NCBI RefSeq assembly: GCF_046250185.1
Contig: NZ_CP176469.1
From: Litorimonas sp046250185
GTDB lineage: Bacteria > Pseudomonadota > Alphaproteobacteria > Caulobacterales > Maricaulaceae
DNA: 64,000 nt
Reading direction: 5' to 3' (one strand)
Below, one piece after another: positions 8,989 through 17,253 of this stretch (position 1 is the first letter of the stretch; every line of letters begins with the position of its first letter). Made by a program: the position numbers and the translations under genes. The notes under the pieces were generated by a model. That model was not told where the DNA came from, did no database searches, and was given only the letters and a program-made list of their open reading frames with translations.

Positions 8989-10164
8989 CTACTCGATGAT
9001 TTTACCGACGACGCCGGCGCCGACTGTGCGGCCACCTTCGCGGATCGCGAAGCGGAGCTTTTCTTCCATCGCGATTGGCACGATCAGCTCGACATTCACT
9101 TCGACGTTATCACCTGGCATCACCATCTCTGTACCTTCTTTCAAAGTCACAACACCTGTCACGTCAGTCGTACGGAAGTAGAACTGCGGGCGGTAATTGT
9201 TAAAGAACGGCGTATGACGGCCACCCTCTTCTTTGGTCAGGATATAGGCTTCACCCACAAACTTCTTATGCGGTGTCACGGACCCTGGCTTACACAGCAC
9301 TTGGCCACGCTCAACAGACTCGCGGTCAATACCCCGGATCAAGGCACCGATATTGTCGCCCGCTTCGCCGCGGTCGAGCAATTTGCGGAACATTTCAACA
9401 CCCGTACATGTGGTCTTTTGTGTGTCGCGGATACCAACGATAGAAATCTCGTCACCCACGTTCACAGAGCCACGCTCCACACGACCGGTCACAACCGTAC
9501 CACGGCCTGAGATAGAGAACACGTCCTCAATCGGCATCAAGAAAGGCTCGTCAATCGCACGTGGCGGCTGCGGGATGTACTCATCAACAGCAGCCATCAG
9601 CTTTTTAATCGACTCTTCGCCAATCTCTGGATCACGGCCTTCCATCGCGGCCAAAGCAGAGCCAGCAATCACAGGAATGTCGTCGCCTGGGAAGTCATAA
9701 GATGACAGCAACTCACGGATTTCCATTTCGACAAGCTCTAGCAGCTCTTCATCGTCAACTTGGTCAACCTTGTTCATGTAAACGACCAGCGCCGGCACAC
9801 CGACCTGACGGGCCAGCAGGATGTGCTCGCGTGTCTGAGGCATTGGGCCGTCAGCCGCATTCACCACCAAGATCGCGCCGTCCATCTGCGCCGCACCTGT
9901 GATCATGTTCTTCACATAGTCAGCATGGCCTGGGCAATCGACGTGAGCATAGTGACGATTATCCGTCTCATACTCAACGTGAGCCGTTGAAATCGTGATA
10001 CCACGGGCCTTCTCTTCCGGCGCGCCGTCAATCTGATCATAAGCTTTGAAATCACCGAAATACTTCGTGATCGCCGCCGTCAGCGTCGTCTTACCGTGGT
10101 CAACGTGGCCAATCGTGCCAATATTGGCATGCGGCTTATTACGTTCAAACTTCTCTTTTGCCAT
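8989..10164 (-). CDS. tuf: Elongation factor Tu
   Basis: The 391-residue GTPase delivers aminoacyl-tRNA to the ribosome. The P loop GHVDHGKT is at residues 19-26, switch II is the DCPGHADYVKNM segment, and the base-recognition motif reads NKVD (MNKVDQVDDEELLELVEMEI region). Domains 2 and 3 are complete, ending GAGVVGKIIE. The flanking tRNA genes show this is the tufB-type locus; a second copy in the str operon is common but cannot be seen here. Confidence 0.98.
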   Translation of the reverse strand: MAKEKFERNKPHANIGTIGHVDHGKTTLTAAITKYFGDFKAYDQIDGAPEEKARGITISTAHVEYETDNRHYAHVDCPGHADYVKNMITGAAQMDGAILVVNAADGPMPQTREHILLARQVGVPALVVYMNKVDQVDDEELLELVEMEIRELLSSYDFPGDDIPVIAGSALAAMEGRDPEIGEESIKKLMAAVDEYIPQPPRAIDEPFLMPIEDVFSISGRGTVVTGRVERGSVNVGDEISIVGIRDTQKTTCTGVEMFRKLLDRGEAGDNIGALIRGIDRESVERGQVLCKPGSVTPHKKFVGEAYILTKEEGGRHTPFFNNYRPQFYFRTTDVTGVVTLKEGTEMVMPGDNVEVNVELIVPIAMEEKLRFAIREGGRTVGAGVVGKIIE

Positions 10165-10250
10165 GTCTACTTCTCACATGTTGGGGCCAGCTGGCCTGAT
10201 TGATACTCTGCCCCATAAGTGGGATCTATGTGCCTCATTACAAGGCTATT

Positions 10251-10324
10251 TGGAGCGGGCGGCGAGAATCGAACTCGCGTCATCAGCTTGGAAGGCTGAG
10301 GTCTTACCACTACACAACGCCCGC
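10251..10324 (-). tRNA. tRNA-Gly (anticodon TCC)
   Basis: Seventy-four bases on the minus strand, with encoded CCA. The acceptor stem GCGGGCG pairs with CGCCCGC, the D arm is TTGTGTAGTGGTAAGAC, the anticodon loop is CTTCCAA giving anticodon TCC, and the T arm contains GAGTTCGATTCTC. It lies upstream of tuf and downstream of tRNA-Tyr, as in the ancestral tufB operon. Confidence 0.97.
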
Positions 10325-10351
10325 TGCGTTATTATGTTTTCCGTCGAAGGG

Positions 10352-10436
10352 TGGTGGAGAGGGTTGGATTCGAACCAACGTACACATAGTGATCAGATTT
10401 ACAGTCTGACGCCTTTAACCACTCGGCCACCTCTCC
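10352..10436 (-). tRNA. tRNA-Tyr (anticodon GTA)
   Basis: Eighty-five bases on the minus strand with a long variable arm, as expected for a class II tRNA, and an encoded CCA. The acceptor stem is GGAGAGG paired with CCTCTCC, the anticodon loop reads CTGTAAA giving anticodon GTA, and the T arm holds GGTTCGAATCC. It is the first gene of the tRNA-tuf transcript. A TATAAA element lies about 30 bases upstream (minus strand, near 10467-10472) and may be its -10 box; this is tentative. Confidence 0.97.
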
Positions 10437-10636
10437 ATCCCAAATGACCGCGCGGTTAAGGCGATCTTTATACTTCGTGTTGCCTCCAACAAAAAACGCT
10501 CTGTCAGTCATGATGCTCGTTGTGAGCAGCTAGACATACAGAGTTATGGGTCTATTCGTGCGCGGTATATAGACATGAAGTTTTTTTCGCGCAATAGCCG
10601 ATTTGCAAGAATTTCAGGCAATAACAGGGAAATAGC

Positions 10637-11605
10637 ATGGCCAGAAGTGATAAGGGCAGTGACAAAAGCCAAGGCCCTAGCAATAGCGCTGGCAAAGGTG
10701 GAAGCAGAGGGGGCAATAAATCCCTGCGCTCCGCGGGTTATAAAGGCGCCCGCAGCGACAACCCTAAACGCGCTTACGGCACAAAGCAGCACGGTGCTGT
10801 CAGCGCACCGCAATCCCCCCGATCGCCCAAAGACCGCTCTGCAAAAGGCAGCTCTCGCCGATCAGGATCAGGAAATGAAGGCGGGTCTGGCTGGATCTAC
10901 GGCACACATGCCAGCCTCGCGGTCCTTACCAACCCCAAGCGTACGATCCACGAAGTCCGCTTAACAGACGCGGCCAGTGCGCGTCTGGACTTGCCCCATA
11001 TCTCCGCCCCTGTCCGCGATATGGTCCCTGCTGCTATGGATAAGATGTTCCCGCGCGGCACGGTGCATCAGGGGATTGCGGTGAAAGCTGCACCGCTTGA
11101 GTGGCCCGATCTGGAAACTCTAGCTGACCGCGCCGATGATAACGGCCTGATCCTGGTGTTAGACCAAATTACAGACCCGCATAATGTGGGTGCGATGCTG
11201 CGGCTATGTTCGGCTTTTGGTGTGAGCGCGCTCGTTATGCAGACCCGCAAGGCGCCACCGCTATCGGGATCGCTCGCAAAAGTCGCGGTCGGGTGTTTGG
11301 AAACAGTGCCAGTTTGTCTTGAAACCAACATCGCCAATACGATCCAAAACCTGCAGCGCATTGGCTGGCACGTGACGGGCTTGGCGGGTGAAACTGATTT
11401 GTCTTTATCCAAAGCGCTATCCATGGGTGGCAAGCGTGTGATTGTCATGGGGGCAGAAGGCCCAGGCCTGCGCGAGCTTGTTCGCAAGCGCTGTGACCAA
11501 CTCGCGCGCATCCCGATGATGAGTTCCGATGTGGCCGGCGAGGCCGAAAGCCTGAACGTCGCCACAGCGGCTGCTATTGCCCTTTATGAGGCTCGGCGGG
11601 ATTAG
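10637..11605 (+). CDS. rlmB: 23S rRNA (guanosine-2'-O-)-methyltransferase RlmB family (SpoU/TrmH)
   Basis: The 322-residue protein is an RNA 2'-O-methyltransferase of the SPOUT class. The first ~85 residues are Ser/Gly/Lys/Arg-rich and look disordered, an RNA-contacting tail seen in many alphaproteobacterial members. A substrate-binding domain follows (WIYGTHASLAVLTNPKRTIH), then the knotted SAM domain with motif 1 QITDPHNVGAMLR, motif 2 VIVMGAEGPGLRELV and motif 3 SLNVATAAAIALYEARR. The site is probably G2251 of 23S rRNA. It is transcribed away from the tRNA-Tyr gene. Confidence 0.88.
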   Translation: MARSDKGSDKSQGPSNSAGKGGSRGGNKSLRSAGYKGARSDNPKRAYGTKQHGAVSAPQSPRSPKDRSAKGSSRRSGSGNEGGSGWIYGTHASLAVLTNPKRTIHEVRLTDAASARLDLPHISAPVRDMVPAAMDKMFPRGTVHQGIAVKAAPLEWPDLETLADRADDNGLILVLDQITDPHNVGAMLRLCSAFGVSALVMQTRKAPPLSGSLAKVAVGCLETVPVCLETNIANTIQNLQRIGWHVTGLAGETDLSLSKALSMGGKRVIVMGAEGPGLRELVRKRCDQLARIPMMSSDVAGEAESLNVATAAAIALYEARRD

Positions 11606-11713
11606 TAACGCCTATGACGGTGATAGCTTATTTGCATAGCTAAACCGCACTCTTAGCCCTTTTTGGTCTGAGGCTGCGTGCCTATGTTTAGGTAGACGAG
11701 GAAAGGAAGAATT

Positions 11714-12427
11714 ATGACTGCTTCGACTAAACCTGTGCCGCGCACCGTTGATCTTGATCGACCGCTCGATACCCATGTAAAGCCTGAAACGATCAGCGAT
11801 AAAATCGCTTTCGCCTTTGTGAAAATGTTGCGGTTCTTTGCCGATTTCTTTTTCGCCAAGCGGTATGGCCATCGCGCGATTGTGCTAGAAACTGTCGCGG
11901 CTGTGCCTGGCATGGTGGGCGGCTTGTGGCAGCACCTAACCGCGCTGCGTAAAATGCGGGATGATGAGGGCTGGATCCGCACCTTGCTGGACGAGGCCGA
12001 AAATGAGCGCATGCACCTCATGACATTTATCGAGATCGCGCAACCAAATTGGTTTGAACGCATGTTGATTATGATCGTGCAGTTCTTCTTTTATAATGCT
12101 TACTTCTTCCTCTACCTCTTTGCCCCGCGTACAGCGCATCGCGTTGTTGGGTATTTCGAGGAAGAGGCTGTCATTAGCTATACATCTTACCTGAAGGAAG
12201 TCGAAGAGGGTCGCCACGAAAACGTGCCCGCGCCTCAGATTGCGATTGATTATTGGCAGCTTGCGCCTGATGCCCGCCTGACAGACGTTATTATTGCTGT
12301 CCGCGCTGACGAAGCCGAGCATCGCGACGTCAATCACGGCTTCGTCGATGAATTGGATCGCCGCAAAGCACACGACCCCATGGCCGCCGAAGTGACTGCC
12401 AATGCAGAAGGCAGCCTAAAAGACTAA
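11714..12427 (+). CDS. aox: Alternative oxidase (AOX, ubiquinol oxidase, cyanide-insensitive)
   Basis: The 237-residue protein is a di-iron ubiquinol oxidase that passes electrons from quinol to oxygen without pumping protons. All ligand motifs are present: LETVA (E59), NERMH (E98, H101), FEEEAV (148-153) and ADEAEHRDVNH in the C-terminal helix. Two hydrophobic amphipathic stretches would hold it on the inner leaflet of the membrane. The length is short compared with mitochondrial AOX (no transit peptide), as usual for bacterial forms. AGGAAAGGAAG precedes the ATG. No other respiratory gene is next to it. The symbol is descriptive. Confidence 0.93.
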   Translation: MTASTKPVPRTVDLDRPLDTHVKPETISDKIAFAFVKMLRFFADFFFAKRYGHRAIVLETVAAVPGMVGGLWQHLTALRKMRDDEGWIRTLLDEAENERMHLMTFIEIAQPNWFERMLIMIVQFFFYNAYFFLYLFAPRTAHRVVGYFEEEAVISYTSYLKEVEEGRHENVPAPQIAIDYWQLAPDARLTDVIIAVRADEAEHRDVNHGFVDELDRRKAHDPMAAEVTANAEGSLKD

Positions 12428-12491
12428 GCCTCTGCTGACCATCACAGCCAGCCCGCGCAATAACCACAACCCCTTTTGCGTCTCTGCCGTA

Positions 12492-12509
12492 ACTATGCCA
12501 AGACATAGT
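12492..12509. promoter_or_regulatory. Inverted repeat upstream of the DUF1295 gene
   Basis: ACTATG and CATAGT form 6-bp arms around CCAAGA, 24 bases before the DUF1295 start codon and 64 bases after the AOX stop. It is operator-like in size. I cannot name a binding protein. Confidence 0.3.
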
Positions 12510-12533
12510 GATAGACACGCAAAGGGCTGACCC

Positions 12534-13424
12534 ATGATTTCCGATATAATTGTCAATTTCGCTCATGCGGCTGTGGTCGTGTTTGGCGCGCTCACCCTGC
12601 TATGGGCAATCAGCGTTGCCGCCAAAGATGCCAGCTTGATTGATATTTTTTGGGGTTTTGGGTTTTTGATCGTTGCCGCAGTTTGTCTATACTTGGCAGA
12701 TCTCAAGACACCCTATCTCTGGCTGCTGGCTATCATGCCGATCATATGGGGGGCTCGCCTGACGCTCTATCTGGCCAAGCGAAACCTCGGCCACGGCGAA
12801 GACAAGCGCTACATCAACATGCGCAAGCGGGCCGAGAAAAAAGGCATGAGTGAGATGGCGTGGCGCTTGCGGAGCTTGTTGACGATTTACTTTGGACAAG
12901 GCGTGTTGATTATGATCGTGAGCGCGCCGATTTGGGTTGCGATGGCGACAGCCTATGGCGCAGCTTTCACTTATGACCCGCCAACAGCGATCGACGTGGT
13001 TGAACGCGGCGTACAGAGTGAGATTGGGCTACTCCCTATCCTCGGCGCCCTCCTCTGGCTTATCGGGTTCTTCTTTGAAACTGTTGGCGATTGGCAGCTG
13101 TCTAAGTTCATGAAAAAGCACAAAGATTATGACGGCCCACAAGAAGAAAAACCTGTCCTTAACTCTGGCCTGTGGCGCTATACACGCCACCCGAATTATT
13201 TTGGCAATGCCTGTATGTGGTGGGGTATCTGGCTCGTGGCGTGCCAAGCGCCTTGGGGCTGGGCGACAATTTTCGCACCGATCATCATGACGTATTTATT
13301 GACCAATGTGTCTGGCAAAGACTTGCTGGAAAAAGACATGGGTAAGCGCAAAAAATATCAGGAATATATAAAGCGCACGAGCGGATTCTTCCCCCTCCCG
13401 CCGAAAGACAAAAGCGAGGTTTAA
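12534..13424 (+). CDS. DUF1295 / steroid 5-alpha-reductase-like integral membrane protein
   Basis: The 296-residue protein has six or so membrane segments and the DUF1295 architecture. Typical features are WGARLTLYLAKRN near residue 75, the conserved SGLWRYTRHPNYFGNACMWW segment in the C-terminal half (residues ~205-225), and the FLLTNVSGKDLLEKDM-type region before the end (here YLLTNVSGKDLLEKDMGKRK). The family resembles the C-terminal domain of steroid 5-alpha reductases and isoprenylcysteine methyltransferases; its substrate in bacteria is unknown to me. It follows AOX by 106 bases and converges on rpoN. Confidence 0.85.
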   Translation: MISDIIVNFAHAAVVVFGALTLLWAISVAAKDASLIDIFWGFGFLIVAAVCLYLADLKTPYLWLLAIMPIIWGARLTLYLAKRNLGHGEDKRYINMRKRAEKKGMSEMAWRLRSLLTIYFGQGVLIMIVSAPIWVAMATAYGAAFTYDPPTAIDVVERGVQSEIGLLPILGALLWLIGFFFETVGDWQLSKFMKKHKDYDGPQEEKPVLNSGLWRYTRHPNYFGNACMWWGIWLVACQAPWGWATIFAPIIMTYLLTNVSGKDLLEKDMGKRKKYQEYIKRTSGFFPLPPKDKSEV

Positions 13425-13438
13425 ACGCCCGTCAATAT

Positions 13439-14923
13439 TTACATTCCGTGCTTGAACATGCGGCGACGCTCAACAGAGGACGGGATGTTCATGCTTTCGC
13501 GATATTTCGCAACTGTACGGCGGGCAATATCAACGCCTTGAGCTTGCAACAGCGTGACGATTTTATCGTCTGATTTTACTGTCTTCTCGGTTTCTTCGCT
13601 GATTAGAATTTTGATCTTATTGCGCACAGACTCGGCACTATGCCCCTCGCCGCCGTCCATAGACGGGATCGCAGCGGTGAAGAAATATTTAAGCTCATAG
13701 AGTCCGCGCGGGGTGTGCATGAATTTATTCGACGTCACACGACTGACCGTCGATTCGTGCATTTCGATCGCGTCAGCGACGTCTTTCAGTTTGAGCGGGC
13801 GCATATGATCGACACCGTAAGCGAAAAACCCGTCTTGCTGCTTCACGATTTCGCTCGCCACTTTCAAAATTGTCCGTGCGCGTTGGTCGAGTGATTTTAC
13901 CAACCAATTTGCATTGGCATGACATTCTGAAATAAATTCTCGCGCTTGCGTATTGTTGTCAGATGCGCTCGCAATTTCGTTGTAATAGCGCTGATTGAGT
14001 AGCACACGCGGTAAGGTGTCGGAGTTCAATTCGACAGCCCACCCCCCTTGCGGCGTCTCGCGGATAAACACGTCAGGCTCCACCGCCTGCGCCATCGTCC
14101 CCCCATAAGCCATGCCAGGTTTCGGTGACAGGTTCCGCAACCGCGCGACCATGTCTTTCAACCCGTCAACCTTCACGCCGCAGACTTTCGCCAACTTAGC
14201 CAGATCATGTTTGGCCAGCATGGCGAGATTGTCTAGTAACGCTTGCATCGGGGCGTCTAGCTCGCCGTTCTCGCGCAGTTGTAATCGCAAACACTCCGCC
14301 AAATCTCGCGCAAACACACCCGTTGGTTCCAGCGTTTGCAGCTGCAATAAAATCGTATTAACCCGCGATATGGACACGCCAAGATTGTCAGAAATCTCTG
14401 CCACATCGCTGCGGAAATATCCTGCCTCGTCGACTTGGCCGAGCATGTAATCGGCAATCAATTTATCTTTTTGCGACAGGCGCAACATGGCGAGTTGCCC
14501 CGTCAAATGCTCTGATAATGTAATGTCAGCAGCTGTATTGGCGGCGGGGTCATAATCACTGCTGCCATTAAAACTTCCGCCCGAATTATTGCGCGACCAA
14601 TCGACTGTACCGCCGACATCTGCGGCTGTCGCGTCAGGAGACACGGCGTGATCAGGCACATCCATTTGCGAGCTGGCTTCGCCGTGGCTGACCGTATCTG
14701 TGGCCGCATTATGTTGTTGTGCGGCGTCTTTTTGCAGGTCTTCGCCGCGACGGTTTTCTTCGCCCGTCCCGCGCTCAAGCAACGGATTGCTTTCCAACTG
14801 TTCTTCGACGAAAGCTGAGAGTTCGATATTGGAGAGTTGCAGCAGCTTGATCGCTTGCTGCAACTGCGGCGTCATCGCTAGCTGTTGCCCCTGTCGGGCT
14901 TGTAATTTAGGCGCTAAAGCCAT
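13439..14923 (-). CDS. rpoN: RNA polymerase sigma-54 factor
   Basis: The 494-residue sigma factor binds -24/-12 promoters and needs AAA+ activators. Region I is the Gln/Leu-rich start (LQARQGQQLAMTPQLQQAIK), an acidic, low-complexity region II follows, then the core-binding region, a helix-turn-helix, and the RpoN box ARRTVAKYRE at about residues 467-476. Length fits the family. It stands alone: the neighbours are a convergent DUF1295 gene and a divergent trpF. The lptB, hpf and ptsN genes that often flank rpoN in Proteobacteria are not here. Confidence 0.97.
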   Translation of the reverse strand: MALAPKLQARQGQQLAMTPQLQQAIKLLQLSNIELSAFVEEQLESNPLLERGTGEENRRGEDLQKDAAQQHNAATDTVSHGEASSQMDVPDHAVSPDATAADVGGTVDWSRNNSGGSFNGSSDYDPAANTAADITLSEHLTGQLAMLRLSQKDKLIADYMLGQVDEAGYFRSDVAEISDNLGVSISRVNTILLQLQTLEPTGVFARDLAECLRLQLRENGELDAPMQALLDNLAMLAKHDLAKLAKVCGVKVDGLKDMVARLRNLSPKPGMAYGGTMAQAVEPDVFIRETPQGGWAVELNSDTLPRVLLNQRYYNEIASASDNNTQAREFISECHANANWLVKSLDQRARTILKVASEIVKQQDGFFAYGVDHMRPLKLKDVADAIEMHESTVSRVTSNKFMHTPRGLYELKYFFTAAIPSMDGGEGHSAESVRNKIKILISEETEKTVKSDDKIVTLLQAQGVDIARRTVAKYRESMNIPSSVERRRMFKHGM

Positions 14924-15070
14924 GATATTCCCTCATCCCACGCGAGCATTTGCCAAGTCGCAGTCTTGTGCCGCTTTGGATGCTTTCATAGGTGGGAAGG
15001 CTTAATTTCAGGTGCAGCGATAAGGTTAATGAAGTCTAGCTTTCGTCTGAAAGTCTGATAATTGAGCCTG

Positions 15071-15718
15071 ATGCAGAGACAGGTCAAAATTTGCGGGCTA
15101 ACTCGCGCGGCAGATGTCCAAGCCGCCATCAAGGCTGGGGCAGATTTCCTTGGTTTTATCGTGGAATGCCCCAGCAAGCGCCGCGTGAGTGTGAGTGAGG
15201 CAGGAACCCTCGCACCGACATCGCTGCCCGTGCCGCGCGTGGCGGTTACAGTTAATCCTAACGACGAGCTCCTCGCCCGCATCATGGCTGAAATGTCGCC
15301 AGATTATATCCAACTCCACGGCGACGAAACGCTGGAACGCGTGGCCGAAGTCGGCCTTAAGTTTAAGGTCAAAGTGATCAAGGCCGCTGGCGTTTCAACG
15401 GCTGACGACATTAAGCTTGCGAGTGAATATTCTGGCGCGGCTGACCTGCTACTCTTGGACGCCAAACCGCCCAAAGGAACAGATGTGCGCGGCGGACACG
15501 GCATTGCGATTGACTGGCAGCTAATCAAGCAAGCCCCTCTACCAAAAACCTACCTGCTTGCGGGCGGCTTGACCCCTCACAATGTCGCGGAGGCTATCGC
15601 CCTGACAAATGCGCCCATCCTCGACGTTAGCTCTGGCCTTGAAGCGGCGCCTGGCATAAAGGATCACGCGAAGATGGACGCTTTTATGAAAGCTGTGCGA
15701 GGACAGGCCCATGGGTGA
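15071..15718 (+). CDS. trpF: Phosphoribosylanthranilate isomerase
   Basis: The 215-residue TIM barrel catalyses the Amadori rearrangement step of tryptophan synthesis. The start MQRQVKICGLTRAADVQAAI gives catalytic Cys7; the catalytic Asp lies in LLLDAKPPKGTDVRGGHG, and the phosphate-binding loops LLAGGLTPHNV and DVSSGLEAAPGIKD are present. I prefer the ATG at 15071 over the in-frame TTG at 15062; neither has a strong ribosome binding site. The gene overlaps trpB by eight bases and starts a trpF-trpB-trpA-accD-folC operon. Confidence 0.95.
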   Translation: MQRQVKICGLTRAADVQAAIKAGADFLGFIVECPSKRRVSVSEAGTLAPTSLPVPRVAVTVNPNDELLARIMAEMSPDYIQLHGDETLERVAEVGLKFKVKVIKAAGVSTADDIKLASEYSGAADLLLLDAKPPKGTDVRGGHGIAIDWQLIKQAPLPKTYLLAGGLTPHNVAEAIALTNAPILDVSSGLEAAPGIKDHAKMDAFMKAVRGQAHG

Positions 15719-16937
15719 TCAAAATAACATTCCCTATCCGGACGAAAATGGTCGTTTTGGCGATTTTGGCGGGCGCTTTGTGGCAGAGACTCTCATGCCG
15801 CCAATTCTCGAATTGGAAGCAGCATATGAAGACGCCAAAGCCGATCCGAGTTTTCAAGAAGAGTTAGACTACTTTCTGGAGCATTATGTTGGTCGCCCCT
15901 CTCCGCTTTATTTCGCGGAACGCCTGACGGAGGCCGCGGGCGGCGCAAAAATCTATTTCAAACGCGATGAGTTAAACCATACAGGCGCACACAAAATCAA
16001 TAATTGCATGGGTCAGCTATTGCTCGCCAAGCGCATGGGTAAGACCCGTATTATTGCCGAAACTGGCGCGGGGCAGCACGGCGTCGCCACGGCGACTGTC
16101 GCGGCGCGGCTGGGTATGGAATGTATCGTTTATATGGGCGCAGTCGATATTGTTCGCCAGAAACCGAACGTGTTTCGTATGCGCCTCCTCGGGGCGGAAG
16201 TGCGCGCGGTTCATTCTGGCACGGCGACCTTAAAAGACGCGATGAACGAAGCTCTGCGCGACTGGGTCACCAATGTCGGCGATACGTTTTATTGCATCGG
16301 CACAGTCGCGGGTCCGCATCCCTACCCCGCCATGGTGCGTGATTTCCAAGCCGTGATTGGCCGCGAAGCCAAGCAACAAATTATGAAGACTGAGGGGCGT
16401 TTACCTGACGCTGTCGTCGCTTGTATCGGCGGCGGGTCTAATGCGATGGGGCTGTTTCACGATTTTGTAGGCGATAAATCCGTGCGTCTGATCGGTGTTG
16501 AAGCGGCGGGCAAAGGCGTGAAGTCTGGCTTGCATGCAGCCTCTTTGACAGGCGGCACACCTGGTATTTTGCACGGCAACCGCACCTACCTCCTGCAAGA
16601 CGAACATGGCCAAATTGCGGACGCCCACAGCATTTCAGCTGGGCTCGACTATCCCGGCATTGGCCCTGAACACGCGCACCTGCATGATATTGGTCGCGCG
16701 GAATATGTCAGCGCGACTGACGACGAAGCCCTCCACTGGTTCCAAGAATGTGCCCGCCTAGAAGGCATCCTCCCCGCGCTCGAACCCTCCCACGCCATCC
16801 CGCGCACAATGGAACTCGCGAAGGAACTCGGCAAAGATGGGCTAATCATTATGAATATGTGCGGCCGCGGCGATAAAGATGTGTTCACGATTGCCGATGC
16901 TCTGGGAGAGCATATTAGTGAGGGGACGCAGGGATAA
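15711..16937 (+). CDS. trpB: Tryptophan synthase beta subunit
   Basis: The 408-residue PLP enzyme joins indole to serine. The Schiff-base lysine is K95 in HTGAHKINN, the ammonia-tunnel and substrate loop ETGAGQHG is intact, and the phosphate-binding GGGSNAMG loop is near residue 240. It starts inside the 3' end of trpF (eight-base overlap), which suggests translational coupling. The partner trpA does not follow directly: a small lipoprotein gene with a terminator lies between them, a break from the usual trpBA overlap. Confidence 0.98.
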   Translation: MGDQNNIPYPDENGRFGDFGGRFVAETLMPPILELEAAYEDAKADPSFQEELDYFLEHYVGRPSPLYFAERLTEAAGGAKIYFKRDELNHTGAHKINNCMGQLLLAKRMGKTRIIAETGAGQHGVATATVAARLGMECIVYMGAVDIVRQKPNVFRMRLLGAEVRAVHSGTATLKDAMNEALRDWVTNVGDTFYCIGTVAGPHPYPAMVRDFQAVIGREAKQQIMKTEGRLPDAVVACIGGGSNAMGLFHDFVGDKSVRLIGVEAAGKGVKSGLHAASLTGGTPGILHGNRTYLLQDEHGQIADAHSISAGLDYPGIGPEHAHLHDIGRAEYVSATDDEALHWFQECARLEGILPALEPSHAIPRTMELAKELGKDGLIIMNMCGRGDKDVFTIADALGEHISEGTQG

Positions 16938-16960
16938 GCTAAGTCGGTGCTAGTTAGTGG

Positions 16961-16986
16961 GGAACTAAATCTCATAGGTGCGCGTT
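16961..16986 (+). promoter_or_regulatory. EcfG-type (general stress response sigma) promoter for the entericidin-like gene
   Basis: GGAAC at 16961-16965 is followed after exactly 17 bases by CGTT at 16983-16986. This matches the consensus of alphaproteobacterial EcfG promoters (GGAAC, 16-17 bases, CGTT). The predicted transcript would start about 20 bases before the start codon of the small lipoprotein at 17016. It lies in the gap just after trpB. Confidence 0.65.
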
Positions 16987-17015
16987 GTTCTCCTACTAAT
17001 AACGGAGGACTACCC

Positions 17016-17168
17016 ATGACTAATTCAAAAACCAAAGCGTTCACAGCCATCATTTTATCAGCATTTGCCATGCTCGCTGCGGCTTGCAACACAGTTGAAG
17101 GTGTTGGCCAAGACCTCGAAAGTGCGGGCGATGCAGCCGAACGAACCACGGATGAAATTGCGAATTAA
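17016..17168 (+). CDS. Entericidin-type small lipoprotein
   Basis: The 50-residue peptide has a basic start (MTNSKTK), a hydrophobic signal stretch and a lipobox LAAAC, then the entericidin pattern NTVEGVGQDLESAGDA followed by AERTTDEIAN. The cleaved lipoprotein would be about 27 residues on the outer or inner membrane. GGAGG sits eight bases before this ATG, so I reject the longer upstream frame. EcnA/EcnB are known as a paired antidote/lysis lipoprotein set in enterics; single alphaproteobacterial members are mostly stress-induced with unclear function. Confidence 0.88.
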   Translation: MTNSKTKAFTAIILSAFAMLAAACNTVEGVGQDLESAGDAAERTTDEIAN

Positions 17169-17189
17169 GCGATCCAAAATTTAAAGCAA

Positions 17190-17216
17190 AGCTCGCTACG
17201 TTAGCGGGCTTTTTTT
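17190..17216 (+). terminator. Intrinsic terminator after the entericidin-like gene
   Basis: AGCTCGCT (17190-17197) pairs with AGCGGGCT (17203-17210), with one U-G pair, around ACGTT, and is followed by a run of seven T. It would end the stress transcript and could also cut read-through from trpB into trpA. Confidence 0.85.
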
Positions 17217-17253
17217 CTGGTCAAACAAGTAGGCGCAGCTTAAACCCTTGCCC

